DNA of 64,000 nucleotides from contig DATKZY010000144.1 in NCBI GenBank assembly GCA_035527715.1, positions 1 to 64,000 of the forward strand. Reading direction: 5' to 3'. This document shows, one piece after another, positions 43,599 through 51,481 of this stretch (its first letter is position 1; every line of letters starts with the position of its first letter). Source of the stretch: DSUN01 sp035527715. GTDB lineage: Bacteria; Planctomycetota; PUPC01; DSUN01. The position numbers were made by a program, and so were the translations under genes. The notes under the pieces are model-generated. The model made no database searches, was not told the origin of the DNA, and was given only the letters and a program-made list of their open reading frames with translations.

Positions 43599-44900
43599 AT
43601 GATGGCAAGCAACAGAAGCACAACCGTGTGGGCCCTGGTCGCCGTGGTGATAGCAGGATTCGCCTTCAATGCAGCGGCGGACGCCGCCAAACCGCTGAAG
43701 GTCTACATCCTGGCCGGGCAGTCCAATATGCAGGGGCATGCCAAGGTCGAGACGTTCGACTACATCGGCGACGACCCGGCCACCGCGCCGTTGCTCAAGG
43801 ACATGCGCGGCCCCGACGGCAAGCCGCGCGTCTGCGAGAAGGTGTGGATATCCTATCTCACGGGATCTAGAGACGGCAACGGCGAAGGGTTTGGCAAGTT
43901 GACGGCCGGGTATGGGGCTCGCAGCGACCCCGCCGAAGACGGCGGCAAGATCGGCCCGGAGTTCCCCTTTGGCCTCACCATGGAAAAGGCGACCGACGGA
44001 CCGATCCTGATCATCAAGACCGCGTGGGGCGGCAAGAGCCTGCATACCGATTTTCGCCCGCCGAGCGCCGGACCTTACGAATTCAATGACGCGCAGTTGG
44101 AGGGCCTCAAGAAGCAGGGCAAGGATATTGAAAAGGTCAAAGCCGACAAGGCGAAAGCGACGGGACACTACTATCGCCTGATGACCGACCATGTGAAGAA
44201 GGTCCTGGCAGACATCAAGCGGGTCGTGCCGGACTACGACCCCAAGCAGGGCTACGAGATCGCCGGGTTCGTCTGGTTCCAGGGCTGGAACGACATGTGC
44301 GATCCTGGCACGTATCCCAACAGCAGCAAGCCCGGCGGATACGCCAAGTACAGCGAGTGGATGGCGGACTTCATTCGCGACGTCCGCAAGGACCTCAACG
44401 CCCCCAAGATGCCCTTTGTCATCGGCGTCATCGGCGTGAACGGCGATAAGGCCACTGGCGGGTTAGCCCATATCCGGCCTGCCATGGCTGCTCCGGCAGA
44501 GATGCCCGAGTTCAAAGGCAATGTCGCTGCAGTCCAGACGGCGCCATACTGGGACGAGCCTTTGGCGGACATCGAGGCGAAGCACGGCAAGATCGGGAAG
44601 GTGAGCTACTACCTGAGGAAAGGGGGCGTACCGGGGGCGGTGGTGTCCAGTAATTACCCGATAGCCTACTTGCTGCGGAAACAATACTGGGATACCCCGG
44701 CCGAAGACCGCAAGATGACCAAGGAGGAGCAGCAGGCCTATATGAAAGAGTACCGAGCCAAGCTGATCACCCCCGAGGATGAAGCCATGTGGCAGCGCGG
44801 CGCCTCCAACGCCGGCTACCACTACCTCGGCTGCGCCAAGACCATGGCGCTGATCGGCAAGGCCTTTGCCGAGGCCATGCTGGAGATGGAGAAGAAGTGA
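43599..44900 (+). CDS. Secreted SASA-domain (sialate O-acetylesterase-like) esterase, first copy
   Basis: The 433-residue protein has a signal peptide (to ~NAAADAA) and an SGNH/SASA domain opening with KVYILAGQSNMQGH. Ser42 in GQSN is the nucleophile. FVWFQGWNDM holds the block with the oxyanion Asn, and AGYHYLGCAKTMALIGKAFAEAM gives the C-terminal catalytic His. Members de-acetylate sialic acid or plant and algal polysaccharides. AAGGAGAA lies 12 nt upstream of the ATG. It ends the lower-GC block. A second, shorter SASA protein is encoded at 55840-56928 on the other strand; the two share the same motifs but only moderate overall similarity. Confidence 0.88.
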   Translation: MMASNRSTTVWALVAVVIAGFAFNAAADAAKPLKVYILAGQSNMQGHAKVETFDYIGDDPATAPLLKDMRGPDGKPRVCEKVWISYLTGSRDGNGEGFGKLTAGYGARSDPAEDGGKIGPEFPFGLTMEKATDGPILIIKTAWGGKSLHTDFRPPSAGPYEFNDAQLEGLKKQGKDIEKVKADKAKATGHYYRLMTDHVKKVLADIKRVVPDYDPKQGYEIAGFVWFQGWNDMCDPGTYPNSSKPGGYAKYSEWMADFIRDVRKDLNAPKMPFVIGVIGVNGDKATGGLAHIRPAMAAPAEMPEFKGNVAAVQTAPYWDEPLADIEAKHGKIGKVSYYLRKGGVPGAVVSSNYPIAYLLRKQYWDTPAEDRKMTKEEQQAYMKEYRAKLITPEDEAMWQRGASNAGYHYLGCAKTMALIGKAFAEAMLEMEKK

Positions 44901-44945
44901 CCGATTGAGTGGCCCTCGTGAGCTGGGCTGGGCACCCTCCTCGGC

Positions 44946-45265
44946 TTCGAGTCCTCGTCAGGGAGCCACTTTTTCGGGCCGCGAGATGATCCCCCGCTCT
45001 GTTCGAGCCCTCGTCGGGGAGGCGAGGCCTTAAGTTGTTAAGTTGTGGCCTGACCCTGGCGCGCGCAGAAGTGGTCGAGTCTGGCGAGTCTGGGCGACTC
45101 TGGGCTAGAAGGCCGAGAATCGGCGATCCGCGAGTCGGGTGGCCGGCGAGTCTGGGTTTCTCCTGGCCGGAAGTGCGAGAATGGCTAAATGGGTGCGCCG
45201 AAAATGGAGAACCCCCGGCGAGACTGAGCCGGAAGGGCGAGAATCGCCAAACGGCGAGTCGGGGA
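44946..45265. repeat. Repeat-rich intergenic stretch (44901-45271)
   Basis: This 371-bp gap has no credible gene. It holds a 22-bp direct repeat with 3 mismatches (TTCGAGYCCTCGTCRGGGAG type; 44946-44967 and 45002-45023). A tandem TTAAGTTG pair flanked by GGCC/GGCC sits near 45028-45052. From 45080 to 45265 there are at least five dispersed GGCGAGTCTGGG-like units, several followed by GAGAAT(C/G)G. The composition suggests a degenerate short-unit repeat array. Confidence 0.65.
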
Positions 45266-45271
45266 AGTGGA

Positions 45272-46501
45272 TCATCGTGCCTGGATGTCGTAGGCGGACA
45301 GGCAGTCGCTGTGGCGGAGGTAAAGGCGGCCGCCGGAGACGACTGGGTGCGCCCAGAAGAGGCCAGGGCCGGCCTTCGGCAACTGGAACTGGCTGACGAC
45401 CCGCCGCCCGGCCGGCGAGGGCTGGATGAGCATCACCCGCCCCCGCTCGTCCATCGCGTAGATCATCCCGTCGGCATAGGTCACGGAGCCGCCGACGCCG
45501 GTCGGCTCCGAGTGCATGAGCTTGCCCGTCTGCCACTCCAGGCAGTCCCAGCGCGGCTTGTAGTTGCCGTGGCAGAAGCCGTAGAGATAGCCGTCGAGGA
45601 GGATGACCCCGCCGTGATGGCTGTCGAGCTTGTCAGTGCTCCAGGCCAGCTCGACGGAGCATTTCCTGCCCTCGACGTTGAGCTTGAGGAGGCGGCTGCC
45701 GCGGGCGTGGGCCGTGGCGAAGTAGATGTGCCCGTCGTGGAAGAGCGGCGTGAAGATGCTCTCGTCGTACGGCGTCACGTGCTCGACCTTCCAGAGAAAC
45801 TCCCCCGTGTCGGCGTTCACGCCGACAATGGCCTTGGCCATGAGGGTGACGACTTGGCGAAGGCCCTGGTGCTCGACGAGGATGGGCGAGGCATAGCCGG
45901 GCTTCTCACCGATGCCTCTGGCCGTCCACACTGTTTCGCCCGTGAGCTTGTTGAGGGCGACGATGCCGACCTCCTCGCCGCCGGGCACGCAGACGAGGCG
46001 GTCGCCGTCCACGAGCGGCGACTCGGCGAGGCCCCAGCGGATGTTGCGCCCGTTGAACTTCTTCAGGATGTTGAGCGACCACAGGGGCTTGCCGCTCCTG
46101 GCGTCCAGGCACACGACGTCCCCATCGGAGTTCTCGTGGTAGAGGCGCCCCCTGTCCACCGTTGGGGTCGAGCGGGTGCCGGGGTGCTCGCGCTTGTAGG
46201 CGGGGCCATTCTTCGCGGTCCAGGCCACCTTGCCACCGAGGTCGAGGGCGGTGATAAGCGTGTCGTTGCCGACGCTGCCTGTGATGTAGATAAGGCCGTG
46301 GGCAACCGCCACGCAGGCGAAGCCGTGGCCGATGCCCCTGGCCGTCCACAGCAGCTTCGGCCCGCCCTCGGGCCATTCCTTCCGCAGGCCGGTTTCGGCC
46401 GACGTGTTGTCGCGGCCCGGGCCGTGGAATTGCGGCCAGTCGGCTCCCGACGCCTGGCCGAGCGAGAGCGCGAGGAGGAGGCCCAAAGGCAGGCTGAACA
46501 T
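45272..46501 (-). CDS. Secreted PQQ-type beta-propeller protein
   Basis: The 409-residue exported protein (signal peptide MFSLPLGLLLALSLGQASG) is a seven- or eight-bladed PQQ-like propeller. ADWPQFHGPGRDNTSAETGL is the standard planctomycete opening. Blade motifs with Ala-Trp and Gly-Asp endings follow, such as LDLGGKVAWTAKNG, LDARSGKPLWSLN and LTGETVWTARG. No PQQ-binding disulfide pair or catalytic Asp is evident, so it may be a BamB-like or binding propeller rather than a dehydrogenase. Its Shine-Dalgarno GGAGG, 7 nt before the ATG, is the 3' arm of the leader hairpin at 46502-46586. Confidence 0.85.
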   Translation of the reverse strand: MFSLPLGLLLALSLGQASGADWPQFHGPGRDNTSAETGLRKEWPEGGPKLLWTARGIGHGFACVAVAHGLIYITGSVGNDTLITALDLGGKVAWTAKNGPAYKREHPGTRSTPTVDRGRLYHENSDGDVVCLDARSGKPLWSLNILKKFNGRNIRWGLAESPLVDGDRLVCVPGGEEVGIVALNKLTGETVWTARGIGEKPGYASPILVEHQGLRQVVTLMAKAIVGVNADTGEFLWKVEHVTPYDESIFTPLFHDGHIYFATAHARGSRLLKLNVEGRKCSVELAWSTDKLDSHHGGVILLDGYLYGFCHGNYKPRWDCLEWQTGKLMHSEPTGVGGSVTYADGMIYAMDERGRVMLIQPSPAGRRVVSQFQLPKAGPGLFWAHPVVSGGRLYLRHSDCLSAYDIQAR

Positions 46502-46586
46502 GAGACTGCCTCCTGCGGATGGGTAGTCCCGCAGGAGGCAGTGTAATGCACTTGGCGTCGGAAGACAAGGGCGGCTACGGCACGAG
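46502..46586 (-). promoter_or_regulatory. RBS-sequestering hairpin leader, copy 2
   Basis: On the minus strand ACTGCCTCCTGCGG (46542-46529), loop of 10 nt, CCGCAGGAGGCAGT (46518-46505): a perfect 14-bp stem whose 3' arm carries the Shine-Dalgarno of the PQQ-propeller gene. The loops of both copies share the ACCC(A/G)T core. The block begins at the stop codon of the preceding lipoprotein gene (GTGCCGTAG). Confidence 0.8.
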
Positions 46587-47657
46587 CTGCTCGATGGGGA
46601 AGCGCGACTTGGGCGGAGCGGCGGGGGCCTCATCGGCAGCCTCGGCGACGAGCTTCGGCGGCTTCGCGGCGCTCTGGGCCTGCCGGAGGGCGGCCAACTC
46701 GGCCTTCGCTGCGGCAACGTCGCGGGCGACCGCGAGGGCGATCTCATCGGGCGGCAGCGGAGGCAGCGGCGCCTCGGCGAGCCGCTCGGCCTTGGCCGGC
46801 TTGGGCGCCGGGGCCGAGGCGGTCGCCGGCGCGGGCGGCGCAGGGGGCGCCAGGGGCGGCGTCGGCTCGGCCGAGGCCAGGGTGGCCGGCTTCGACGCCG
46901 ACGGGACCTCGGCCGGCGGGCCGAACTCAAATGGCGAGGAGCGCCTCTCCCCGCGGTCGGCCTTCGCCGCCCGCGCGGGCGGCGCCGAGGCCACAACGGG
47001 CGGCTTGGGTGCGGCAGCAGGGGCCGGCGCGGGCGGCGTCGCGGTCACAGCGGCCGGCTTCGGCGCCGTCGGGGCCTTGGCCACCTTCGTCGTATTCCCT
47101 GCCTTCGCCACGCGGGTCTCGGTCACCTCGCTCCGCTCACCGAACGGGATCCAGCCGAACCAGCCGCAGAAGAAGTCGGCCATCTTGAAGTAGTTCAGGT
47201 TCCACATCACCCCCACGTAGCCGAGATGGAGGTAGTGGACGCAGGCGGGGCGGTACTTGGTCTTGCCCTCCTTGGCGCTCTGGGCGATGCCGATGACGCC
47301 GACCCTGTGGCTCTCCGTGGTGGCCTTGTCCTTGTCGTTGAAGCCCTTCCAGCTATTCTCCTCGTGGCCCCAGAAGAGCAAGCCGGAGTTGTTCTGGTGG
47401 TGCTCGCCGGCGCCCAGCTTGCCGCCGCCCATCCCCACGAAATAGCCGTCCACCTTGCTGTACCCCAGCGGCGTGACCATCGGGCAGTTCGCGTAGAGCC
47501 CGAACTGCGGCTTCTTCGAGAACGTGAGCCCCAGGTCCATCATCTGGCTCGCGTCGGCCCCCCGGTTCCTGAGATACGTGCAGCCCGACGCCCCGGCGAC
47601 CAGCAGCGCACAAACCGCGATGGACAATCTTTTCCCGTGAACAATCCCACTACGCAT
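46575..47657 (-). CDS. TYLRNRG-family lipoprotein, long paralog
   Basis: The 360-residue lipoprotein has lipobox GASGC followed at once by TYLRNRGADASQMMDLG. Residues ~25-170 form the conserved domain shared with the gene at 49675: LTFSKKPQFGLYANCP, KVDGYFVGMGGGK, EHHQNNSG, and HYLHLGYVGVMWNL followed by a hydrophobic MADFFCGWFGWIPFG end. After it comes a 180-residue Ala/Pro-rich, disordered tail ending EQLVP. No known family or enzyme motif; invariant His, Cys, Asp and Tyr residues could form a metal or ligand site. It has its own promoter (47711-47739) and follows the ArsF-ArsG fusion in the same direction. A link to the arsenic module is suggested by its paralog lying inside it. Confidence 0.75.
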   Translation of the reverse strand: MRSGIVHGKRLSIAVCALLVAGASGCTYLRNRGADASQMMDLGLTFSKKPQFGLYANCPMVTPLGYSKVDGYFVGMGGGKLGAGEHHQNNSGLLFWGHEENSWKGFNDKDKATTESHRVGVIGIAQSAKEGKTKYRPACVHYLHLGYVGVMWNLNYFKMADFFCGWFGWIPFGERSEVTETRVAKAGNTTKVAKAPTAPKPAAVTATPPAPAPAAAPKPPVVASAPPARAAKADRGERRSSPFEFGPPAEVPSASKPATLASAEPTPPLAPPAPPAPATASAPAPKPAKAERLAEAPLPPLPPDEIALAVARDVAAAKAELAALRQAQSAAKPPKLVAEAADEAPAAPPKSRFPIEQLVP

Positions 47658-47710
47658 GACCAGTCTCCAAGAGAAGCCGTCCCGCTCCTTGGGAACACGA
47701 AAGTCTATGG

Positions 47711-47739
47711 ATTATACACGGGGAGATACGAGGATGCAC
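47711..47739 (-). promoter_or_regulatory. Promoter of the long TYLRNRG lipoprotein
   Basis: Perfect TATAAT (47711-47716), 17-bp spacer, GTGCAT (47734-47739) on the minus strand, about 55 nt before the start codon. Confidence 0.6.
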
Positions 47740-47818
47740 GAGTATAACAGGAATGTAACGGAAAGCAAAGGGAAAATCGTGATTCCGTAAGAATCCGCCG
47801 TTTCGTGGCCACCGGGGC

Positions 47819-48988
47819 CTACAAAACGCCGTAGATGTAGGCCAGGCAGAAGTACCCGCCGATGAGCACGAACAGCGCGCCCGTCGCCCAGCGCGCCCAG
47901 CGCTCGAACTGCGTGAGCCGGTGGAACACCTTGCCCACGGACTGCGCGCTGAACGCCAGCACCACGGCCACCGCCACCACGGGAACCGCCGTGCCCAGGC
48001 CGAAAAGCGTCGGCAACAGCACGCTCGACTGGCTCTGGAGCGCCAGCCCGAGCAGGCTGCCGAAGAACAGCGCCGCCGACACCGGGCAGAAGGCCAGAGC
48101 GAAGAGGATGCCCAGCAGCCCCGCGCCCCACACGCCCATCGCCTCCACCCGACGCTGCGTCGCCTCGCCCGGCGCGAACCCGCGGAAGCTCAGCTCCACG
48201 AGCCGCAACAGCACGATGCCCACGAGGAGGAGGATCGGGCCGAGGAACCGGTTCATGTACCGCGACAGCGCGGCGGCCACCTGGGCCTTGTAGAGCAGTC
48301 CCCCCACGATCAGCGCCGCCAGCACCACGTACACGAGCGTGCGCCCCACCGTGTACAGCAGGCCCGAGAGCAGCACCTGCCGCGAGCTGCCCACCCGCCG
48401 CCCGACGAAGGAGATGGCCGCGATATTCGTCGCCAGCGGGCACGGGCTGATCGAGGTCAGGATGCCCAGCCACAGCGCCGACAGCGCGGCGAGCAGCAGC
48501 CCCTTCGCCAGCGGCCCCCCGCCGGCGGCCCGCTCGTCCTTGAGGAACGCCCCCACCGCCCCCTGCACAAACCCGACGAGGCGCGGGCCGTCGTCCAGGT
48601 AGTCCCACACCTCCTCCAGGTTCTTGTAGCGCCCCGGCTTGCCGTCGCGGAACTCGACGAGGACGACCGTGCTGGCGGCGATCTCGTACGCCTTCTCGAA
48701 GCCCTCGTTGCCGGGTGCCTGGTAGTTGGCCACGTGCCACTCGGCCTGCCCCTGTCGCAGCTCTTGCGGGAAGCCCTTCTCGAGCGCCTCGCGCGACAGC
48801 CGCTCGATCTTCCGGCACGAATCGCACCGCTTGTTCCCGTGGAAGTAGTAGACGCTGATGCCATTGAACGGCCCCTGGGCTTCGGCCCTCGCCGTCGGGC
48901 CGGGCCGCACCTCCTTCACGACGAGCGTGACGAGGCTCGCCGCCACGAAGGCCAGGAGGGGCGCCGCGATGAGCCACTTCCATTTCAC
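47819..48988 (-). CDS. ArsF-ArsG fusion: nitrophenyl-arsenical reductase subunit joined to efflux permease
   Basis: The 389-residue protein starts at a GTG with AGGAG 8 nt upstream. One N-terminal helix anchors a periplasmic thioredoxin-like domain (~40-150) with YYFHGNKRCDSCRKIERL, the CxxC-type motif of the ArsF family, and TVVLVEFRDGKPGRY. The C-terminal ~240 residues form a DsbD-like membrane domain of about six helices: ILTSISPCPLATNIAAISF and later ALAFCPVSAALFFGSLLG, the paired Cys-Pro motifs of the ArsG efflux group. In known systems ArsE, ArsF and ArsG are separate and handle nitroaromatic arsenicals. Here F and G are one polypeptide, just 14 nt after the ArsE-like gene. The family calls rest on motif recognition. 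Confidence 0.78.
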   Translation of the reverse strand: MKWKWLIAAPLLAFVAASLVTLVVKEVRPGPTARAEAQGPFNGISVYYFHGNKRCDSCRKIERLSREALEKGFPQELRQGQAEWHVANYQAPGNEGFEKAYEIAASTVVLVEFRDGKPGRYKNLEEVWDYLDDGPRLVGFVQGAVGAFLKDERAAGGGPLAKGLLLAALSALWLGILTSISPCPLATNIAAISFVGRRVGSSRQVLLSGLLYTVGRTLVYVVLAALIVGGLLYKAQVAAALSRYMNRFLGPILLLVGIVLLRLVELSFRGFAPGEATQRRVEAMGVWGAGLLGILFALAFCPVSAALFFGSLLGLALQSQSSVLLPTLFGLGTAVPVVAVAVVLAFSAQSVGKVFHRLTQFERWARWATGALFVLIGGYFCLAYIYGVL

Positions 48989-49002
48989 GAGGGGGACTCC
49001 TG

Positions 49003-49233
49003 TCAGGCGAGAAGGGCCTTGATGTCGTCGGACGAGGGCACTTTGCCCACGAGCTTCACCTTGCCGTCCACCACGAGGGCGGGCGTCATCATCACGCCGA
49101 AGGCCAGGATCTGCGCGATGTCGGTCACCTTCTCCAGTTGGTAGTCCACTCCGAGGGCTTTTGCGGCCGCCTCGGCGTTCTCCGCGAGCTTCTTGCACTT
49201 GGGGCAGCCTGTGCCCAGCACCTGAATCTTCAT
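49003..49233 (-). CDS. Small thioredoxin-like redox protein (ArsE/TIGR00412-like)
   Basis: The 76-residue protein is a minimal thioredoxin fold: MKIQVLGTGCPKCKKLAENA with active-site CPKC (~10-13), then DIAQILAFGVMMTPALVVDG with the cis-Pro (TP) and GKVKLVGKVPSSDDIKALL. Such proteins are the redox-active disulfide partner in archaeal and bacterial arsenic loci and are the size of ArsE. It could recycle the disulfide of ArsC (encoded 1 nt upstream) or feed the CxxC of ArsF downstream. It starts at 49233, one base after the arsC stop codon, so it is surely in the operon. Confidence 0.85.
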   Translation of the reverse strand: MKIQVLGTGCPKCKKLAENAEAAAKALGVDYQLEKVTDIAQILAFGVMMTPALVVDGKVKLVGKVPSSDDIKALLA

Positions 49234-49234
49234 C

Positions 49235-49675
49235 TCATTTCTCCAGCAGCGCGTCCGGCAGGGTTTCCACGAAGGCCCGGATTTCGTCGCGCACGCGCCG
49301 GTAGTGCGCGAGGGCCTCTTCCTCGGACTTCGCGCCAGCCGCCAGCCGCGGCGGGTCGTCGAAGCCCACATGCACGGTCCTCACCCGCCCCGGAAAGAGC
49401 GGGCAACTCTCATGCGCATGATCGCACACGGTGATCACGCAGTCAAACGAAATGTGCCTCAACTCGTCCACGTGCTTCGAGCGATGGGCCGAGATGTCCA
49501 CCCCCGCCTCGGCCATGACCTGCACGGCTCGGGGGTTGAGCCCGTGGGTCTCGATGCCGGCCGAGTAGGCATCGAGCAGATCGCCCTTCAGGGCGCGTGC
49601 CCAGCCCTCGGCCATCTGGCTGCGGCACGAGTTGCCCGTGCACAGGAACAGCACCTTGAGCTCCCGCTTCGCCAT
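49235..49675 (-). CDS. arsC: Thioredoxin-coupled arsenate reductase
   Basis: The 146-residue protein is of the low-molecular-weight phosphatase fold. The P-loop CTGNSCRSQMAE (Cys ~12) binds arsenate, and the second and third redox Cys lie in VITVCDHAHESCPLF, giving the Cys10/Cys82/Cys89-like cascade of the S. aureus pI258 type. It reduces arsenate to arsenite, which Acr3 then exports. The ATG at 49675 overlaps the previous stop (TGATG); the upstream TTG is unlikely. The near-adjacent small thioredoxin-like gene supports the thioredoxin-coupled mechanism. Confidence 0.95.
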   Translation of the reverse strand: MAKRELKVLFLCTGNSCRSQMAEGWARALKGDLLDAYSAGIETHGLNPRAVQVMAEAGVDISAHRSKHVDELRHISFDCVITVCDHAHESCPLFPGRVRTVHVGFDDPPRLAAGAKSEEEALAHYRRVRDEIRAFVETLPDALLEK

Positions 49676-50262
49676 CAACGAGGCCCCTTCTGCTCGGCCT
49701 CGGGCGCAGCGGGCCTCGGCGGCTCGTTGGGCGCGGTGCCCCCCTTCACGTCGTCGCCGCTGAGGTCAATGAGGAACCAGCCCAGGAAGAAGTCGGGGAT
49801 TTCCAGCCAGCAGATGTTGGCGGTGATGCCGACCCAGCCGAGGTGGAAGTAGTGTTTGCACGAGACGCGGTAGGGCTGCTTGCCCCGTTCGCCGCGGGCG
49901 ATGGCCAGGAGGCCCACCGGCTGGTCCTCCACCGCCTTGTCGCCGGCCTTCTCCCCGGCCTTCGCGGGCCCCTGCCAGGTGTTTCTCTCGTAGCCCCAGA
50001 CCAGGGCGCCGGCATTCCGCTGATGGTGCTCCATCACGCCCACCTTGCCGCGGCCCACGCCCGCGTAATAGCCGTCCACCTTGCCGAACCCGATGGGCAG
50101 GATCACCGGGCAGTTCATGTAGAGGCCGAACTGCGGCTTCTTCGAGAACGTCAGCCCCAGGTCGAACATCTCGGCCGCGTCGCGTCCTCGGTTGCGCAGG
50201 TAGGTGCAGCCCTGCGCCGCGAGGGCCGCTGCGGCCAGGGTGGCAAGCAGTCGTTGCCTCAT
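49675..50262 (-). CDS. TYLRNRG-family lipoprotein inside the arsenic operon, short paralog
   Basis: The 195-residue lipoprotein has lipobox LAAQGC then TYLRNRGRDAAEMFDLG. The domain matches the long paralog at 46575: LTFSKKPQFGLYMNCP, KVDGYYAGVGRGK, EHHQRNAGALVWGYERN, HYFHLGWVGITAN and a hydrophobic IPDFFLGWFLID end. The Pro-rich tail is short. Its start overlaps the acr3 stop (ATGA) and its stop overlaps the arsC start (TGATG), so it is translationally coupled on both sides. The position between arsenite export and arsenate reduction argues for a role in arsenic handling or envelope stress, but no function is known to me. Conserved His, Cys and Asp residues could bind metal. Confidence 0.8.
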   Translation of the reverse strand: MRQRLLATLAAAALAAQGCTYLRNRGRDAAEMFDLGLTFSKKPQFGLYMNCPVILPIGFGKVDGYYAGVGRGKVGVMEHHQRNAGALVWGYERNTWQGPAKAGEKAGDKAVEDQPVGLLAIARGERGKQPYRVSCKHYFHLGWVGITANICWLEIPDFFLGWFLIDLSGDDVKGGTAPNEPPRPAAPEAEQKGPR

Positions 50263-51470
50263 GTCTTGCTCCTTTCCTCGGTGGGGAACCAGTGGCGGGT
50301 CGCCAGGCAGATCTTCACGAGCATCAGCATCACGGGCACCTCGATGAGCACGCCGACCACGGTGGCCAGCGCCGCGCCCGACGAGAGGCCAAAGAGCATC
50401 GTGGCCGTGGCAATCGCCACCTCGAAGTGGTTCGACGCGCCGATCATCGCCGATGGGGCGGCGTCCTCATAGGTCAGCTTCAGCGGCCTCGACCACCAGT
50501 AGCCGAGCCAGAAGATGAGATTCGTCTGGATGAACAGGGGGATGGCGATCCACAGGATCGTCAGCGGATTGCCCAGGATCACCTCGCCCTTGAACGAGAA
50601 CAGGAGCACGAGGGTGATCAGCAGCGCGATGATGGTGACGGGCGTGAGGACGTGGAGGAACTTCTCCTTGAACCACACGTCGCCCTTGGCCTTGATGAGC
50701 CACTTCCGCGAGAAATAGCCCGCGACGAGCGGCAGCGCCACGTAGATGCCGATCGAGAGCACCAGCGCCTGCCACGGCACGGGCAATCGCCCCACGCCGA
50801 GCAGGAAGCCGCCCAGCGGGCCGTAGAGGACGAGCATCGTGAGCGAGTTGATCGCCACCATCACCAGCGTGTGGCCGTCGTTGCCCTTCGCCAGGTAGCC
50901 CCACACGAGCACCATCGCGGTGCAGGGCGCGATGCCAAGGAGGATACAGCCGGCCAGATAGCTCCGCCACAGCGGCACCTCGAGCATCTTCGCCCCGTCG
51001 TGCAGCACCACCTGCCCCGCGCCATACGTGGCCCCGAGGTCCAGGTTCTGCCCCAACGGCATCTTTACGTAGTCCTTCGCCTCCGGGCCGATGAAGCCCA
51101 GGAAGAGCGTGCCGAGGAAGAACACGGCGATGGCGTACATCGTGAACGGCTTGATCACCCAGTTCACGAAGAGCGTGAGGCCCACAGGCTTGATGTTTCG
51201 GCCTGCCTTCAGCACCTCGCCGAAGTCAATCTTGACCATGATCGGGTACATCATGAAGAACAGGCACACGGCGATGGGGATGGAGACGACGGGCGCATCG
51301 CCCACGCAGATCGCCAGCCCATCCAGGGCCGTGGCGACGCGCGGCGCCACCTTCCCAAGGGCGATGCCGCCCAGGATGCACAGGGCGACCCACACGGTGA
51401 GGTACCGCTCGAAAACGCTCAGGCCCTTCGGCCGCTTCGTGACACAGGCCTCCGACGCCACGTTCGACAT
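50259..51470 (-). CDS. acr3: Arsenite efflux permease, Acr3 family
   Basis: The 403-residue protein has about ten membrane helices. Acr3 signatures include SIPIAVCLFFMMYPIMVKIDF, GIAPCTAMVLVWGYLAKG with the essential Cys in helix 4, and SAMIGASNHFEVAIATATM with the conserved Glu in helix 9. It exports As(OH)3 (and perhaps antimonite) using the proton gradient. The ATG at 51470 abuts GGAAGGAG, leaving no normal spacing; a GTG nine bases on (51461) is the alternative. The leader upstream is the 239-bp palindromic element at 51482-51720, so expression may depend on RNA structure or on a separate promoter. Confidence 0.93.
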   Translation of the reverse strand: MSNVASEACVTKRPKGLSVFERYLTVWVALCILGGIALGKVAPRVATALDGLAICVGDAPVVSIPIAVCLFFMMYPIMVKIDFGEVLKAGRNIKPVGLTLFVNWVIKPFTMYAIAVFFLGTLFLGFIGPEAKDYVKMPLGQNLDLGATYGAGQVVLHDGAKMLEVPLWRSYLAGCILLGIAPCTAMVLVWGYLAKGNDGHTLVMVAINSLTMLVLYGPLGGFLLGVGRLPVPWQALVLSIGIYVALPLVAGYFSRKWLIKAKGDVWFKEKFLHVLTPVTIIALLITLVLLFSFKGEVILGNPLTILWIAIPLFIQTNLIFWLGYWWSRPLKLTYEDAAPSAMIGASNHFEVAIATATMLFGLSSGAALATVVGVLIEVPVMLMLVKICLATRHWFPTEERSKT

Positions 51471-51481
51471 CTCCTTCCGTT

